This document shows positions 16,167-24,802 of a stretch of DNA of 64,000 nt, piece after piece. Every line of letters starts with the position of its first letter. Within the stretch, counting starts at the first letter, position 1. The translations under genes and the position numbers were made by a program. The stretch is from an uncultured Bacteroides sp. (lineage in GTDB: Bacteria > Bacteroidota > Bacteroidia > Bacteroidales > Bacteroidaceae): assembly GCA_900553185.1 (NCBI GenBank), contig USCT01000003.1:115711-179710 (forward strand). The letters are read 5' to 3'. The notes beneath the pieces were generated by a model that saw nothing but the letters and a program-made list of their open reading frames with translations, did not search any database and was not told where the DNA came from.

Positions 16167-18521
16167 TCATTTATTGGGCGTATCCCAATTCTTGGTCTCA
16201 GTGCATTTCAAATCAATCCATTGATCACCGCACTTCAGTTTGAAATCTCCTTCCTCTAAATGCCATTTGCCATCATATCCCACAAAAGCAAGATCGCTGC
16301 CTTTCAGTTTCATTGTTACGGTCTTTGTTTCACCGGGATTCAAGGAGACTTTCTCAAAATTACGTAAACGGATATTATCCGGTGTACTGCTTGCTACCAA
16401 ATCTTTCGAAAATAACAGAACTGCTTCTTTACCGGCCACCTTACCAGTATTGGTTACATTTACGGTCACCGTAAGTTCATCGGCTGGCGTAAATGAAGCC
16501 TTGTCCACTTTCAGATCACTATATGCATAGGTAGTATAGCTCAAGCCGTAACCGAACGGCCACTGAACGTCCATAACCGAATCATAGTTATAGTTTCCCC
16601 CCATCTGACCTAAATTTTCACAAGGCTTGTAATCATACGTGGCAAGAGCATTGATATACTTGGGATAGGTAAAAGGAAGTTTGGCACTGAAGTTCGCATC
16701 GCCTGCCATCAGGTTGGCCAAGGCATCTCCTCCATAATTACTCGGAAGCATGACATTGATAACCCCCTGTGCCAACGGTTCAATATCATTGATGATACGG
16801 GGACGCCCCTGATTCAACACCAAAACGATAGGTTTACCGGTTTTAGCCAACGCCTTCACCAGATTACGCTGGTTCTCTGACAGTGTCAAGTCGGTCAGAT
16901 TACCCGGAGTTTCACAATAGGAATTCTCACCGATACAAGCCACAATCACATCGGCACGAGAAGCCGCAGCGACAGCCTTACCAATTTCTGGAGCATTTTC
17001 TTCCCACCAGTTGTCATCCTTGTATGGCGCATACGTTATACCCGGTTCATAAATGACATTCTCTTTGCCATATTTATTACAAAGCGATTCATAAATTGTA
17101 TTATATGCACCCGCACACTCGTCTGCCAGGTGCCCTTGCCAACTGTAGGACCAGCCACCATTTAGACAGCGCATAGAATTGGCATTCGGCCCTGTCAGGA
17201 GGATTCGTTTGCCCTTTACTATCGGAAGCACTTCTTCTTCATTCTTCAGCAGTACTTCCGATTCTTCGGCAGCCTGCAACGCCATATCGGCAAACTCTCT
17301 GGAACCGAACTTCTCATATTTCCGAATGTCCCAATACGGATTCTCAAAAAGTCCGAGACGGTATTTCAGACGCAATACGCGCGCCACTGCATCGTCAATA
17401 CGGCTCATCGGAACTTCCCCTTCTTCTACCAGTTCCTTCAGGTAGGTACAGAAACTGACTTCATAAGGAACCATCGACATGTCGATACCCGCATTAATAG
17501 CTATTTTAATAGCTTCCTTCTTGGTTGCGGCAATGTGGTCACGTGTGCATAAATTATTGATGTCTGCCCAGTCGGTTACAATCATACCGTCCCAGTTAAG
17601 ATCTTCTTTCAACCATTCGGTCAGGAATTCCCGGTTAGCATGGAAAGGCAAACCGTTATCAACTCCAGAATTGACCATCACACTCAGCGCACCATTACGT
17701 ACAGCAGCCAGAAAAGGAGCAAAATGTTTTTCTCTCATATCGCTCCGGGAAATTGACGAAGGAGTACGGTCCTTTCCAGATACAGGAACACCATAACCCA
17801 TGTAATGCTTCATACAGGCAGCTACATTGTATTCACCTATATGATTCGGATCATCTCCCTGGAAACCGGATACAGCAGCTTTACCCATTTCTGCATTCAC
17901 GTAACAATCCTCTCCATAGTTTTCCCACATACGTGACCAACGCGGATCTCTACCCAAATCGACGACCGGAGCATAAGTCCAGGGAATACAGCTGGCCTTG
18001 GTTTCATAAGCAGAGATTTCCGCACCTTTCCGGGTCAGCTCCCGGTTGAACGTCGCACCCATGTTAATTCCTTGAGGAAACATGGTTCCCCCCAACGTAT
18101 AGGTCGTTCCATGAATCTGATCCACTCCATAGATGCAAGGTATTCCAATCTCCTTCATGGAAACATCCTGAATCTGTCTGATAGCTTCGGCCCATTTTTC
18201 TTTCTCCTGTGCCACACTCAAAGGAACATTCAGCAAAGATCCTACCTTATATTTACCAATAACAGTATCCAGCATGGCTGTACTCAGGGTAAATCCCTTT
18301 TCCTTACTTGCCTCAAAGTCGGTTACCACATCGATGGTAATTTCACACATCTGTCCGATTTTCTCTTCCAGCGTCATTCTTTCAAGCCATTGCCGGATAT
18401 TGGCTTCAATCTCCGGATCGGATGGAATAGCCGGTGCTACCCCCCTATCCTCTACACTGCTACAGGCACAGATATTAGCTCCCAGCAGCAAAGCTCCTAC
18501 AATGTTTTTTATTTGTTTCAT
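16167..18521 (-). CDS. Glycoside hydrolase family 3, beta-glucosidase type (lipoprotein)
   Basis: The protein has 784 residues. The N-terminal signal ends in ICAC (lipid-anchoring Cys20 likely). The GH3 N-domain carries IYGVDQIHGTTYTLGGTMFP, KHYMGYGVPVSGKDR and the nucleophile in WDGMIVTDWADINNLCTRDHI (Asp317). The C-domain carries IGENSYCETPGNLTDL, where the acid/base glutamate of this clade sits. A fibronectin III-like domain ends the protein. The motifs closely follow beta-glucosidases of the BoGH3B/barley ExoI type, which remove glucose from the non-reducing end of beta-gluco-oligosaccharides. It probably acts on imported oligosaccharides in the periplasm. It is 43 bp downstream of the GH5-GH3 gene in the same operon. 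Confidence 0.93.
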   Translation of the reverse strand: MKQIKNIVGALLLGANICACSSVEDRGVAPAIPSDPEIEANIRQWLERMTLEEKIGQMCEITIDVVTDFEASKEKGFTLSTAMLDTVIGKYKVGSLLNVPLSVAQEKEKWAEAIRQIQDVSMKEIGIPCIYGVDQIHGTTYTLGGTMFPQGINMGATFNRELTRKGAEISAYETKASCIPWTYAPVVDLGRDPRWSRMWENYGEDCYVNAEMGKAAVSGFQGDDPNHIGEYNVAACMKHYMGYGVPVSGKDRTPSSISRSDMREKHFAPFLAAVRNGALSVMVNSGVDNGLPFHANREFLTEWLKEDLNWDGMIVTDWADINNLCTRDHIAATKKEAIKIAINAGIDMSMVPYEVSFCTYLKELVEEGEVPMSRIDDAVARVLRLKYRLGLFENPYWDIRKYEKFGSREFADMALQAAEESEVLLKNEEEVLPIVKGKRILLTGPNANSMRCLNGGWSYSWQGHLADECAGAYNTIYESLCNKYGKENVIYEPGITYAPYKDDNWWEENAPEIGKAVAAASRADVIVACIGENSYCETPGNLTDLTLSENQRNLVKALAKTGKPIVLVLNQGRPRIINDIEPLAQGVINVMLPSNYGGDALANLMAGDANFSAKLPFTYPKYINALATYDYKPCENLGQMGGNYNYDSVMDVQWPFGYGLSYTTYAYSDLKVDKASFTPADELTVTVNVTNTGKVAGKEAVLLFSKDLVASSTPDNIRLRNFEKVSLNPGETKTVTMKLKGSDLAFVGYDGKWHLEEGDFKLKCGDQWIDLKCTETKNWDTPNK

Positions 18522-18564
18522 GATATTAGTTTTTGGATTTGTTTCTTATAAATAATATGTTCAA

Positions 18565-21500
18565 CTAATCACGGTACATAAATGCGACTGTTCCTTCAAT
18601 ATCTTCTGAAGAACGTCCGATATAAATCTTGAATTTACCAGGTTCGGCCACCCATTCGTGAAGCTTGTCATCAAAGAATGTCAAATCATCCCGTTCAATT
18701 GTAAAGGCCACCTCCTGCTCCTCTCCCGGTTGAAGTTCCACCTTATAGAAATCCTTCAATTCCTTTACCGGACGCAATACGCTGCATTTTTCGTCACCAA
18801 TGTACATCTGTACAGTTTCCTTACCAGTCACCTTCCCCGTATTCTTCACGGTAACCTTTACTTCAAGAGATTCACCATTCTTCATTTCGGTTGAAGATAT
18901 GACAGGTTTACTGTATTCAAACCGGGTATAACTCAATCCATAACCGAACGGGAACAGAGGCTTGATCTTTTTCGTATCGTACCAACGGTAACCCACCAGA
19001 ATATCTTCCTTATATACCTGACGGATACTGTCGCCCGGATAACTGATTTCTCCATAAAAATGAGCGGGACAATCTTCCAGTTTAGCCGGATAAGAGAAAG
19101 GAATCTTTCCGCTGGGATTGACATCTCCTGCCAGCACGTCAGCCAGAGCCTGTCCACCAATAGAACCAAGATACCATGACTGAACCAAAGAAGGAACTTT
19201 CTCAATCCACGGCATATCTACAGCGTTACCACTGGTCAGTACAAGTACCATTTTCTTGTTTACCGCCAGAATACCCTCGATAAGCCGGTTCTGTTCAAAA
19301 GGCAGTCCGAATGTTTTCCGGTCATCGCCTTCACAATCCTGCTGGTAATTTTTGTTCAATCCTCCCAGGAACAATACCAGATCGGCCTCCTTAGCTTCTT
19401 CTACCGCAGCAGAATAAAGAGAATCTGCAACCGTCTGAGGAATAACATCATCCCGATCAAACATCGGCCGACCCGCTACGTATCCTTGTGAGAAAGCAAT
19501 GCAATCACCAAACTTTTCTTTCAGCGCCTCCAATGGAGTCACAACCTTCTTAGGTTTCAGTTCGGAAGAACCTCCCCCCATCATCAGGTTACGTACGGCA
19601 TTGTCGCCCACCACTAAAATTTTCTTGTACATTCCTTTTTTGACAGGAAGCAATGATTCCCTATCAAACAGAGCATCGTTCTTCAACAGGACAATCCCCT
19701 CTGTCGCGATTTGATAAGCAGTCTGTTCATGGCTTTCATTTGTCATTGATCCAAAACCCTTATCACGGTTCATGGATGTTCTGAAAATCAGCCGGAGTAC
19801 ACGGGCGGCCTTATCATCGACGACCTTCATCGGAATTTTCCCCTCTTTAATCATCCGCAGATAGGCATCTCCCAAGTAATAGTCATTATAGCCCAAATTC
19901 GAATTGGAAGTCAATCCGTTTGTATAAGTACCCAGTTCCAGATCCAGTCCATACATGGCAGCCTCGTAGGTATCATGAGCAGCGCCCCAGTCGGTTACGA
20001 CACATCCATCGAATCCCCACTCACCTTTCAAAATATCATTGTTCAACAATTTATTATGAGCGGCGTGTGTTCCTCTTACCTTATTATATGCTCCCATAAT
20101 GGTCCAGGATTTACCTTCCGTAACAGCAGCCTTGAAAGCTGGAAGATAAATCTCGTACAATGCACGGTCACTTACCTGTACGTCAATGTGATTTCTCCAC
20201 AGTTCCTGGTTGTTCAGGGCATAATGCTTCACACAAGCCGCTACACCATTTTCCTGTACCCCCTGAATGTAAGGTACACACATACATGCTGCCAGATAAG
20301 GATCTTCTCCCAGATACTCAAAATTACGTCCATTCAGCGGAGTACGGTAAATATTCACTCCCGGGCCGAGCAATACACTCTTATTCCGGTAAAGAGCCTC
20401 TTCACCGATGGCAACACCATAAGCTTTTGACAGAGACGTATTCCAGGTAGAAGCCAGACAGGTAAGAGCAGGAAAGGCCGTACAACTGTCATTTGTCCAT
20501 CCGGCATAATCCCAGCTGTTCCAGCAGATCTCTGCACGAACTCCGTGAGGACCATCCGAATACATTAATCCGGGAATTCCCAACCGGGCACATCCCGGTG
20601 TACTGAAACGTCCGTCGGCATAACTCAAACGGGTTTTCTCCTCCAGTGTCATCCGGCTTAACGCATCCTTTACCCGTTCCTCTATTGGAAGCTGATCATC
20701 GAGATAGGCCGGAACACCTCCAATCGCAATTTTTTTGCTCTTGCCAGCCATAATGGTCCGGATAAGTTCCCTCTTAGGCTGATTATCGGATGTATATATT
20801 CCGAAACCTCCACGATAATCCCATTTTGCCCAGGCAATATCCAGACTGTCGAACACACTGATAACATCCTTATACCACCTCAAGGCATCGGCTGCAGGAG
20901 CTTTCTCATACATACCGAATTCACCACAATACAGATTCAACCCCTTTTCATCAGCCACCCGTTTAGCCTTTACCAGAAATGAAGCCAAAGTCTGACGGTT
21001 CCAGGGAGTCTTCCAGCGTCCCACCAGTTTCTTATCTGCTTCCGACAAGCGATCAAGCTCATCGTCAGTTACCAGATAACCCGGATAATGTACGTTTCCC
21101 TGATAATTTCCGAATTCTGTCCACCCAGCCTTATAATGACTGAGCAGGAAAGGTTCATAAAAATGGCAGCTAAGCAAAATGTTCGGATCGCCCTGAGGCA
21201 CATCCAGATACTGGAATGTACCTACTCCCTGCCACATATTAGAACCGAAAACCAGTACCCTGTCTTTCTCGACACTACGGATAACCTGATAAGCCTTTCC
21301 AAGCAATTTGTTCCAGTCCTTATGATCAGGAGCCGTAGGCTCATTCATGATTTCGTAAGCGACAGCAGTAGTCGGGTACGACTTAAGCTCGGTAACCAGA
21401 TCCTTCCACAACTCCAGAAAATGATTCTGCTCGCCGGCATCCTTCCACAAGCGATTCTGTTTTCCTTCATTTCCGGCATTGAAATAATGAGATCTGACGA

Positions 21501-21834
21501 TGTGCAAGTCTACAATAACCCGCAAATCATTCTGCATGGCCCAGTGAATACCTTGATGCAGACAACGGAAAGCTTCGGCATTCTTCTCCCCCCGTTCATT
21601 CCACATCACTTCTTCGTCAATGGGTAACCGTACGTGGTCAAATCCATCCTGTGAAATTTTCCTGAAATCAATTTCACGCATCCCATCCTTGATGGCTGGA
21701 CCGTTTTCTATCCTTTGCGACAGCCAATGGCTCAAGTTAATGCCCCGCCTTATCGCAAAAGATTCTCCGGTAGAGGCATAGCCTGCCATTCCCACCAGCA
21801 ACAAAAAAACAATTATAAATAATCTTTTCATCAT
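18565..21834 (-). CDS. Two-catalytic-domain GH5-GH3 glycoside hydrolase fusion
   Basis: The protein has 1,089 residues and a plain signal peptide ending near Ala20, so it is probably periplasmic. Residues ~25-365 are a GH5 (beta/alpha)8 domain: RRGINLSHWLSQ, FDHVRLPID, VIVDLHI, acid/base Glu165 in MNEP, and nucleophile Glu305 in YCGEFGMY. Residues ~375-1089 are a complete GH3 enzyme: YSDGPHGVRAE, PGVNIYRTPLNGRNFEYLGEDPYL as typical GH3 landmarks, nucleophile Asp615 in FDGCVVTDWGAAHD, and a terminal fibronectin III-like domain after FPFGYGLSYTRF. All catalytic residues I looked for are present, so both halves may be active. A chain-cutting GH5 joined to an exo-acting GH3 would release and finish oligosaccharides in one protein. 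The substrate is not known; a beta-glucan is inferred from context. The gene start lies 11 bp past the GH5 lipoprotein stop. Confidence 0.9.
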   Translation of the reverse strand: MMKRLFIIVFLLLVGMAGYASTGESFAIRRGINLSHWLSQRIENGPAIKDGMREIDFRKISQDGFDHVRLPIDEEVMWNERGEKNAEAFRCLHQGIHWAMQNDLRVIVDLHIVRSHYFNAGNEGKQNRLWKDAGEQNHFLELWKDLVTELKSYPTTAVAYEIMNEPTAPDHKDWNKLLGKAYQVIRSVEKDRVLVFGSNMWQGVGTFQYLDVPQGDPNILLSCHFYEPFLLSHYKAGWTEFGNYQGNVHYPGYLVTDDELDRLSEADKKLVGRWKTPWNRQTLASFLVKAKRVADEKGLNLYCGEFGMYEKAPAADALRWYKDVISVFDSLDIAWAKWDYRGGFGIYTSDNQPKRELIRTIMAGKSKKIAIGGVPAYLDDQLPIEERVKDALSRMTLEEKTRLSYADGRFSTPGCARLGIPGLMYSDGPHGVRAEICWNSWDYAGWTNDSCTAFPALTCLASTWNTSLSKAYGVAIGEEALYRNKSVLLGPGVNIYRTPLNGRNFEYLGEDPYLAACMCVPYIQGVQENGVAACVKHYALNNQELWRNHIDVQVSDRALYEIYLPAFKAAVTEGKSWTIMGAYNKVRGTHAAHNKLLNNDILKGEWGFDGCVVTDWGAAHDTYEAAMYGLDLELGTYTNGLTSNSNLGYNDYYLGDAYLRMIKEGKIPMKVVDDKAARVLRLIFRTSMNRDKGFGSMTNESHEQTAYQIATEGIVLLKNDALFDRESLLPVKKGMYKKILVVGDNAVRNLMMGGGSSELKPKKVVTPLEALKEKFGDCIAFSQGYVAGRPMFDRDDVIPQTVADSLYSAAVEEAKEADLVLFLGGLNKNYQQDCEGDDRKTFGLPFEQNRLIEGILAVNKKMVLVLTSGNAVDMPWIEKVPSLVQSWYLGSIGGQALADVLAGDVNPSGKIPFSYPAKLEDCPAHFYGEISYPGDSIRQVYKEDILVGYRWYDTKKIKPLFPFGYGLSYTRFEYSKPVISSTEMKNGESLEVKVTVKNTGKVTGKETVQMYIGDEKCSVLRPVKELKDFYKVELQPGEEQEVAFTIERDDLTFFDDKLHEWVAEPGKFKIYIGRSSEDIEGTVAFMYRD

Positions 21835-21845
21835 ATATGCAGTCT

Positions 21846-23417
21846 TTAAAACGGATATTCGGTATCACAACCGTTCATGATACCTTCTATCATAGCTTTA
21901 GATACTTCATTGGTTTCCATATTCTCTTTTCGGTTAAAGAGCCCGAAATATTCATTTTTATAATCGGGAACCGTATTGAAACTACCGTTATCCCATACAA
22001 AAGGAACAATACCATTGGTTCTGGCAGCACGTGTCACATATTCCATATAGTACTTTCTGGAAGCTATTTGTTCAGCTTCATAGCCGACCGAACGGTTAAT
22101 GGTAGTCACAGCTCCATATTCTCCCATTACCACCGGATAACCTTTATCCACCCAGTAAGATTTTATTTTTCTGAAAAAGCCGTCTACATAATCTTCCTGT
22201 TCGCCGGATTGCTCTTCATTGTATTGGATATAATCCTTTCCCCAAAAATAAACACTTTCCGTATAATCGGCAAAATCCATATATGAAAAACCAGCCGGAC
22301 GATAATAATGGAATTCTATACTGATCCTCCTGTCAGACACATCGTCAGGAAATATCAGTCCGTCAAACGAATAATCAGGATTGGTAGCGTACGTCTGAAT
22401 AATCAGGTTACGGTAATAGTTTTTACCACCCGTAGAGCGTACTGCATCAACAAAACACTGATTAAAGCGGTTCTGTACCTCCAGGTTGTCTCTTGTAGGA
22501 GCTTGCCAGTTGATTTCCACTTCATTGGTTCCAGAGAAAATCAGATGCTCGTCATAATCGCGGAAATAAGTGGCTATTGCCCGCCACAGGTTTCTTTCCT
22601 TCCTGAGCACCTCTTCGGCCTCCGACTTTAACGGATGACTCTCCAGCCAATCTTCGTGGTGCGTATTAATGATGGCATACATTCCATTACTGATACAATA
22701 ATCCACTACTTCCTTCACACGTCCAAGCCATTCGGAACTAATTTCTTCCATCGTATTCTGATCAGTCGCATGCGGATACCAACGGACTGGAATACGCACG
22801 GCATTGAAACCTGCTTCCTTTACCTTTAAAATCATATCCTGAGTTACAATCGGGTTTCCCCACGATGTTTCAGCATCCATGTGATCGGGCAGGCCGTCGT
22901 AATAGCTTTCCAGACTGTTTCCCAAATTCCAGCCAACCCTGATCTGTTTAAGCAAGGCATACGAGTCTTTTTCCACTCCTGTCATGTCTGGAGCAACATC
23001 GACTGCAGCCACCGATTTTGTTGTAAAACTTAGAGTTATTTTCTCTACAGCCTGCTTATCCTTACCCGTCAATACTCCCAAAGGAACAGTCAACGTATAT
23101 CGGGTACCTTGCTGTAGTGAAGGAATGGAGATGACAACAGTTTTACCGGAAGCCTGAATACCTTCTATTTCAACATCCGGCTTCAGCGAAACCTCATCCG
23201 AAGCCGTTGCTCCTACATATACATCCTGATCAAAAGTCAGTCGTATCTCCGACAGATCACAACTGAGACCGGTAGCACCATCAGCCGGCAAAGTCTCTAC
23301 CAGCACCGGAGGCTGTATCAACGATGCACCTTCTTCTTCCGTCTCTCCCGAACAGGATACAAACGTCAGACAAATGGCTGATAAAATAATATTCAAATAC
23401 AATACAATATACTTCAT
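21846..23417 (-). CDS. Surface GH5 endoglucanase-like lipoprotein with Ig-like domain
   Basis: The protein has 523 residues from the chosen start. Signal MKYIVLYLNII... ends in FVSC with Cys22, and the acidic run after it (GETEEE) fits the lipoprotein export signal that sends Bacteroidetes lipoproteins to the cell surface. Residues ~36-134 are a Big_5/SbsA-type Ig-like domain. Residues ~150-520 are GH5, with subfamily 4-like signatures VGWNLGNSLE and ETSWGNP, acid/base Glu299 (SGTNEVE) and nucleophile Glu433 (MGEYGAV). GH5_4 enzymes cut beta-1,4-glucan backbones in xyloglucan, mixed-linkage glucan or cellulose derivatives. An upstream in-frame start at 23513 was rejected because it lies inside a stem-loop and would precede the signal peptide. 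This is probably the first enzyme to act on the polymer outside the cell. Confidence 0.92.
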   Translation of the reverse strand: MKYIVLYLNIILSAICLTFVSCSGETEEEGASLIQPPVLVETLPADGATGLSCDLSEIRLTFDQDVYVGATASDEVSLKPDVEIEGIQASGKTVVISIPSLQQGTRYTLTVPLGVLTGKDKQAVEKITLSFTTKSVAAVDVAPDMTGVEKDSYALLKQIRVGWNLGNSLESYYDGLPDHMDAETSWGNPIVTQDMILKVKEAGFNAVRIPVRWYPHATDQNTMEEISSEWLGRVKEVVDYCISNGMYAIINTHHEDWLESHPLKSEAEEVLRKERNLWRAIATYFRDYDEHLIFSGTNEVEINWQAPTRDNLEVQNRFNQCFVDAVRSTGGKNYYRNLIIQTYATNPDYSFDGLIFPDDVSDRRISIEFHYYRPAGFSYMDFADYTESVYFWGKDYIQYNEEQSGEQEDYVDGFFRKIKSYWVDKGYPVVMGEYGAVTTINRSVGYEAEQIASRKYYMEYVTRAARTNGIVPFVWDNGSFNTVPDYKNEYFGLFNRKENMETNEVSKAMIEGIMNGCDTEYPF

Positions 23418-23469
23418 ACACAGGGATATTTTGTACTTCCTTACAGGAAAACGTGATGTAGAATTACAT

Positions 23470-23508
23470 TTCCGTGGGTATAAACCAAAGCTGACCATAC
23501 CCACGGAA
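23470..23508 (-). promoter_or_regulatory. Stem-loop between the glycan-binding and GH5 genes
   Basis: A perfect 12-bp stem (TTCCGTGGGTAT with ATACCCACGGAA, 15-nt loop) lies in the 102-bp gap inside the PUL operon. No T-run follows on the minus strand. It is therefore more likely an RNA processing or stability element than a full terminator. Confidence 0.6.
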
Positions 23509-23519
23509 TGCATAGATAC

Positions 23520-24779
23520 TTATTTAACCGATACCCTATCTACGTAATACCCGTGTCCTACACACAAGAATCCGCCTTCGGCCTGAATCTTTGAAAGGGC
23601 CTCCTGTGTCAGAACAACTTCCAGCACACCATCTTCCTGGAATTCGACTACCGAAGTTCCCGGCAGATCGTTCCAAGCAGCAGTAGTAGTACGGATCTGA
23701 TGATATTCGGCCTCAGGAGCTACCGAATAGTGAATACTCAGGGTACTACCGGCAATGATGGAGCTGAATGTTTCCAACGGAATCAGATTAAATGTCTTGT
23801 TCGGATTGCCGTCTTCGTAATCCCATGAAACATAATGATGGCCTTCCCACAGAATCGTTTCAGAAACAACCGCAAATGATACTTCCGATACCAACTCATT
23901 ATTGGTATAGAATTTTATCTCCTGACCGTCATTGGAAGTACCTTTCAGGATATATTCTCCATCAACCATCGACGGACAGACAAAGACCAGTTCCGTAGCA
24001 CTTTTTCTCAAGAAATCAGTCACCACTGTTCCATTGACATCCAGGCTCTTCACCTTATCAAGGTTAAGACCGGTCATTACCCATTCACTTCCTGACGAAA
24101 CGTGTGCAAATCCTCCGGTTATGACAGATGCACTTGTAACATTCAACATATTAGCACCGAATTTATTGCCTTCCACATCAATCATGCTGATACGGTATTG
24201 TCCATCTTCCAGTCCTGCAGGAACTACATATTCCACATAATTGCCCAAATCCGAACTTCCGGAACCGGTAACAGGCGCTGTCACATCACCAACGGCAACG
24301 CTTCGTACCAGACTCAGGTTGGTACCATACAGACGGGCCGTTGAACCTGTCGCTACCAGACGTTCCAATCCAACAGCTTCCGACCAGGGTTCACCCTGAA
24401 GCGGACTGACTACAATCTTTCCTTCCCTGGATGTAGAGACACCGGCTGTTGTAGTAGCAACCACTTTCAAATGATAAGTTCCGGCTTCCAGGGAAATATT
24501 GATGGCATCTCCCTTCTGCACTTCCTCACCGTCAATAAACCAAACTACTTCCGTATAAATAGAAGGAGTAACAGTCACTTTCATTTCAAAATTAGCATCA
24601 CGACTGATTTGAGAAACGACAGCAGGTTCTCCATTCACCCAATCCGGAAATACAGGATCCAGAATCTGGGGATAATCATCCGGAGTTATTGTAGAGAACG
24701 GCTCTTCATCGTTGCATGAAACACATGCCATACTCATGGCCACCAGCACGGCGATCAGTCTAAAATATATTTTCTTCAT
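23520..24779 (-). CDS. Surface glycan-binding lipoprotein (SusE/F position, IPT/TIG-like domains)
   Basis: The protein has 419 residues from the ATG at 24779. The lipobox ends at Cys22 in CVSC, followed by NDEE, a surface-export type signal. It appears to be a string of beta-sandwich domains: a PKD/Ig-like domain at about 35-125, two IPT/TIG-like domains at about 130-295 (ARLYGTNLSLVRSVAVG and EWVMTGLNLDKVKSLDVNG), and a C-terminal ~110-residue domain with exposed aromatics (ILWEGHHYVSWDYEDG) that is a likely carbohydrate-binding module. No catalytic signature is present. In the SusE/F position next to susD, such proteins capture polysaccharide at the surface for the SusCD complex. The start was chosen for the signal peptide. 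Ligand specificity cannot be read from sequence. Confidence 0.85.
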   Translation of the reverse strand: MKKIYFRLIAVLVAMSMACVSCNDEEPFSTITPDDYPQILDPVFPDWVNGEPAVVSQISRDANFEMKVTVTPSIYTEVVWFIDGEEVQKGDAINISLEAGTYHLKVVATTTAGVSTSREGKIVVSPLQGEPWSEAVGLERLVATGSTARLYGTNLSLVRSVAVGDVTAPVTGSGSSDLGNYVEYVVPAGLEDGQYRISMIDVEGNKFGANMLNVTSASVITGGFAHVSSGSEWVMTGLNLDKVKSLDVNGTVVTDFLRKSATELVFVCPSMVDGEYILKGTSNDGQEIKFYTNNELVSEVSFAVVSETILWEGHHYVSWDYEDGNPNKTFNLIPLETFSSIIAGSTLSIHYSVAPEAEYHQIRTTTAAWNDLPGTSVVEFQEDGVLEVVLTQEALSKIQAEGGFLCVGHGYYVDRVSVK

Positions 24780-24802
24780 ACCCATTGTTTTAATCTTTAT
24801 AA

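Noticed and set aside
23418..23513. Longer start for the GH5 lipoprotein
   Set aside because: It would put 32 residues in front of a clear lipoprotein signal peptide and begins next to a strong stem-loop.
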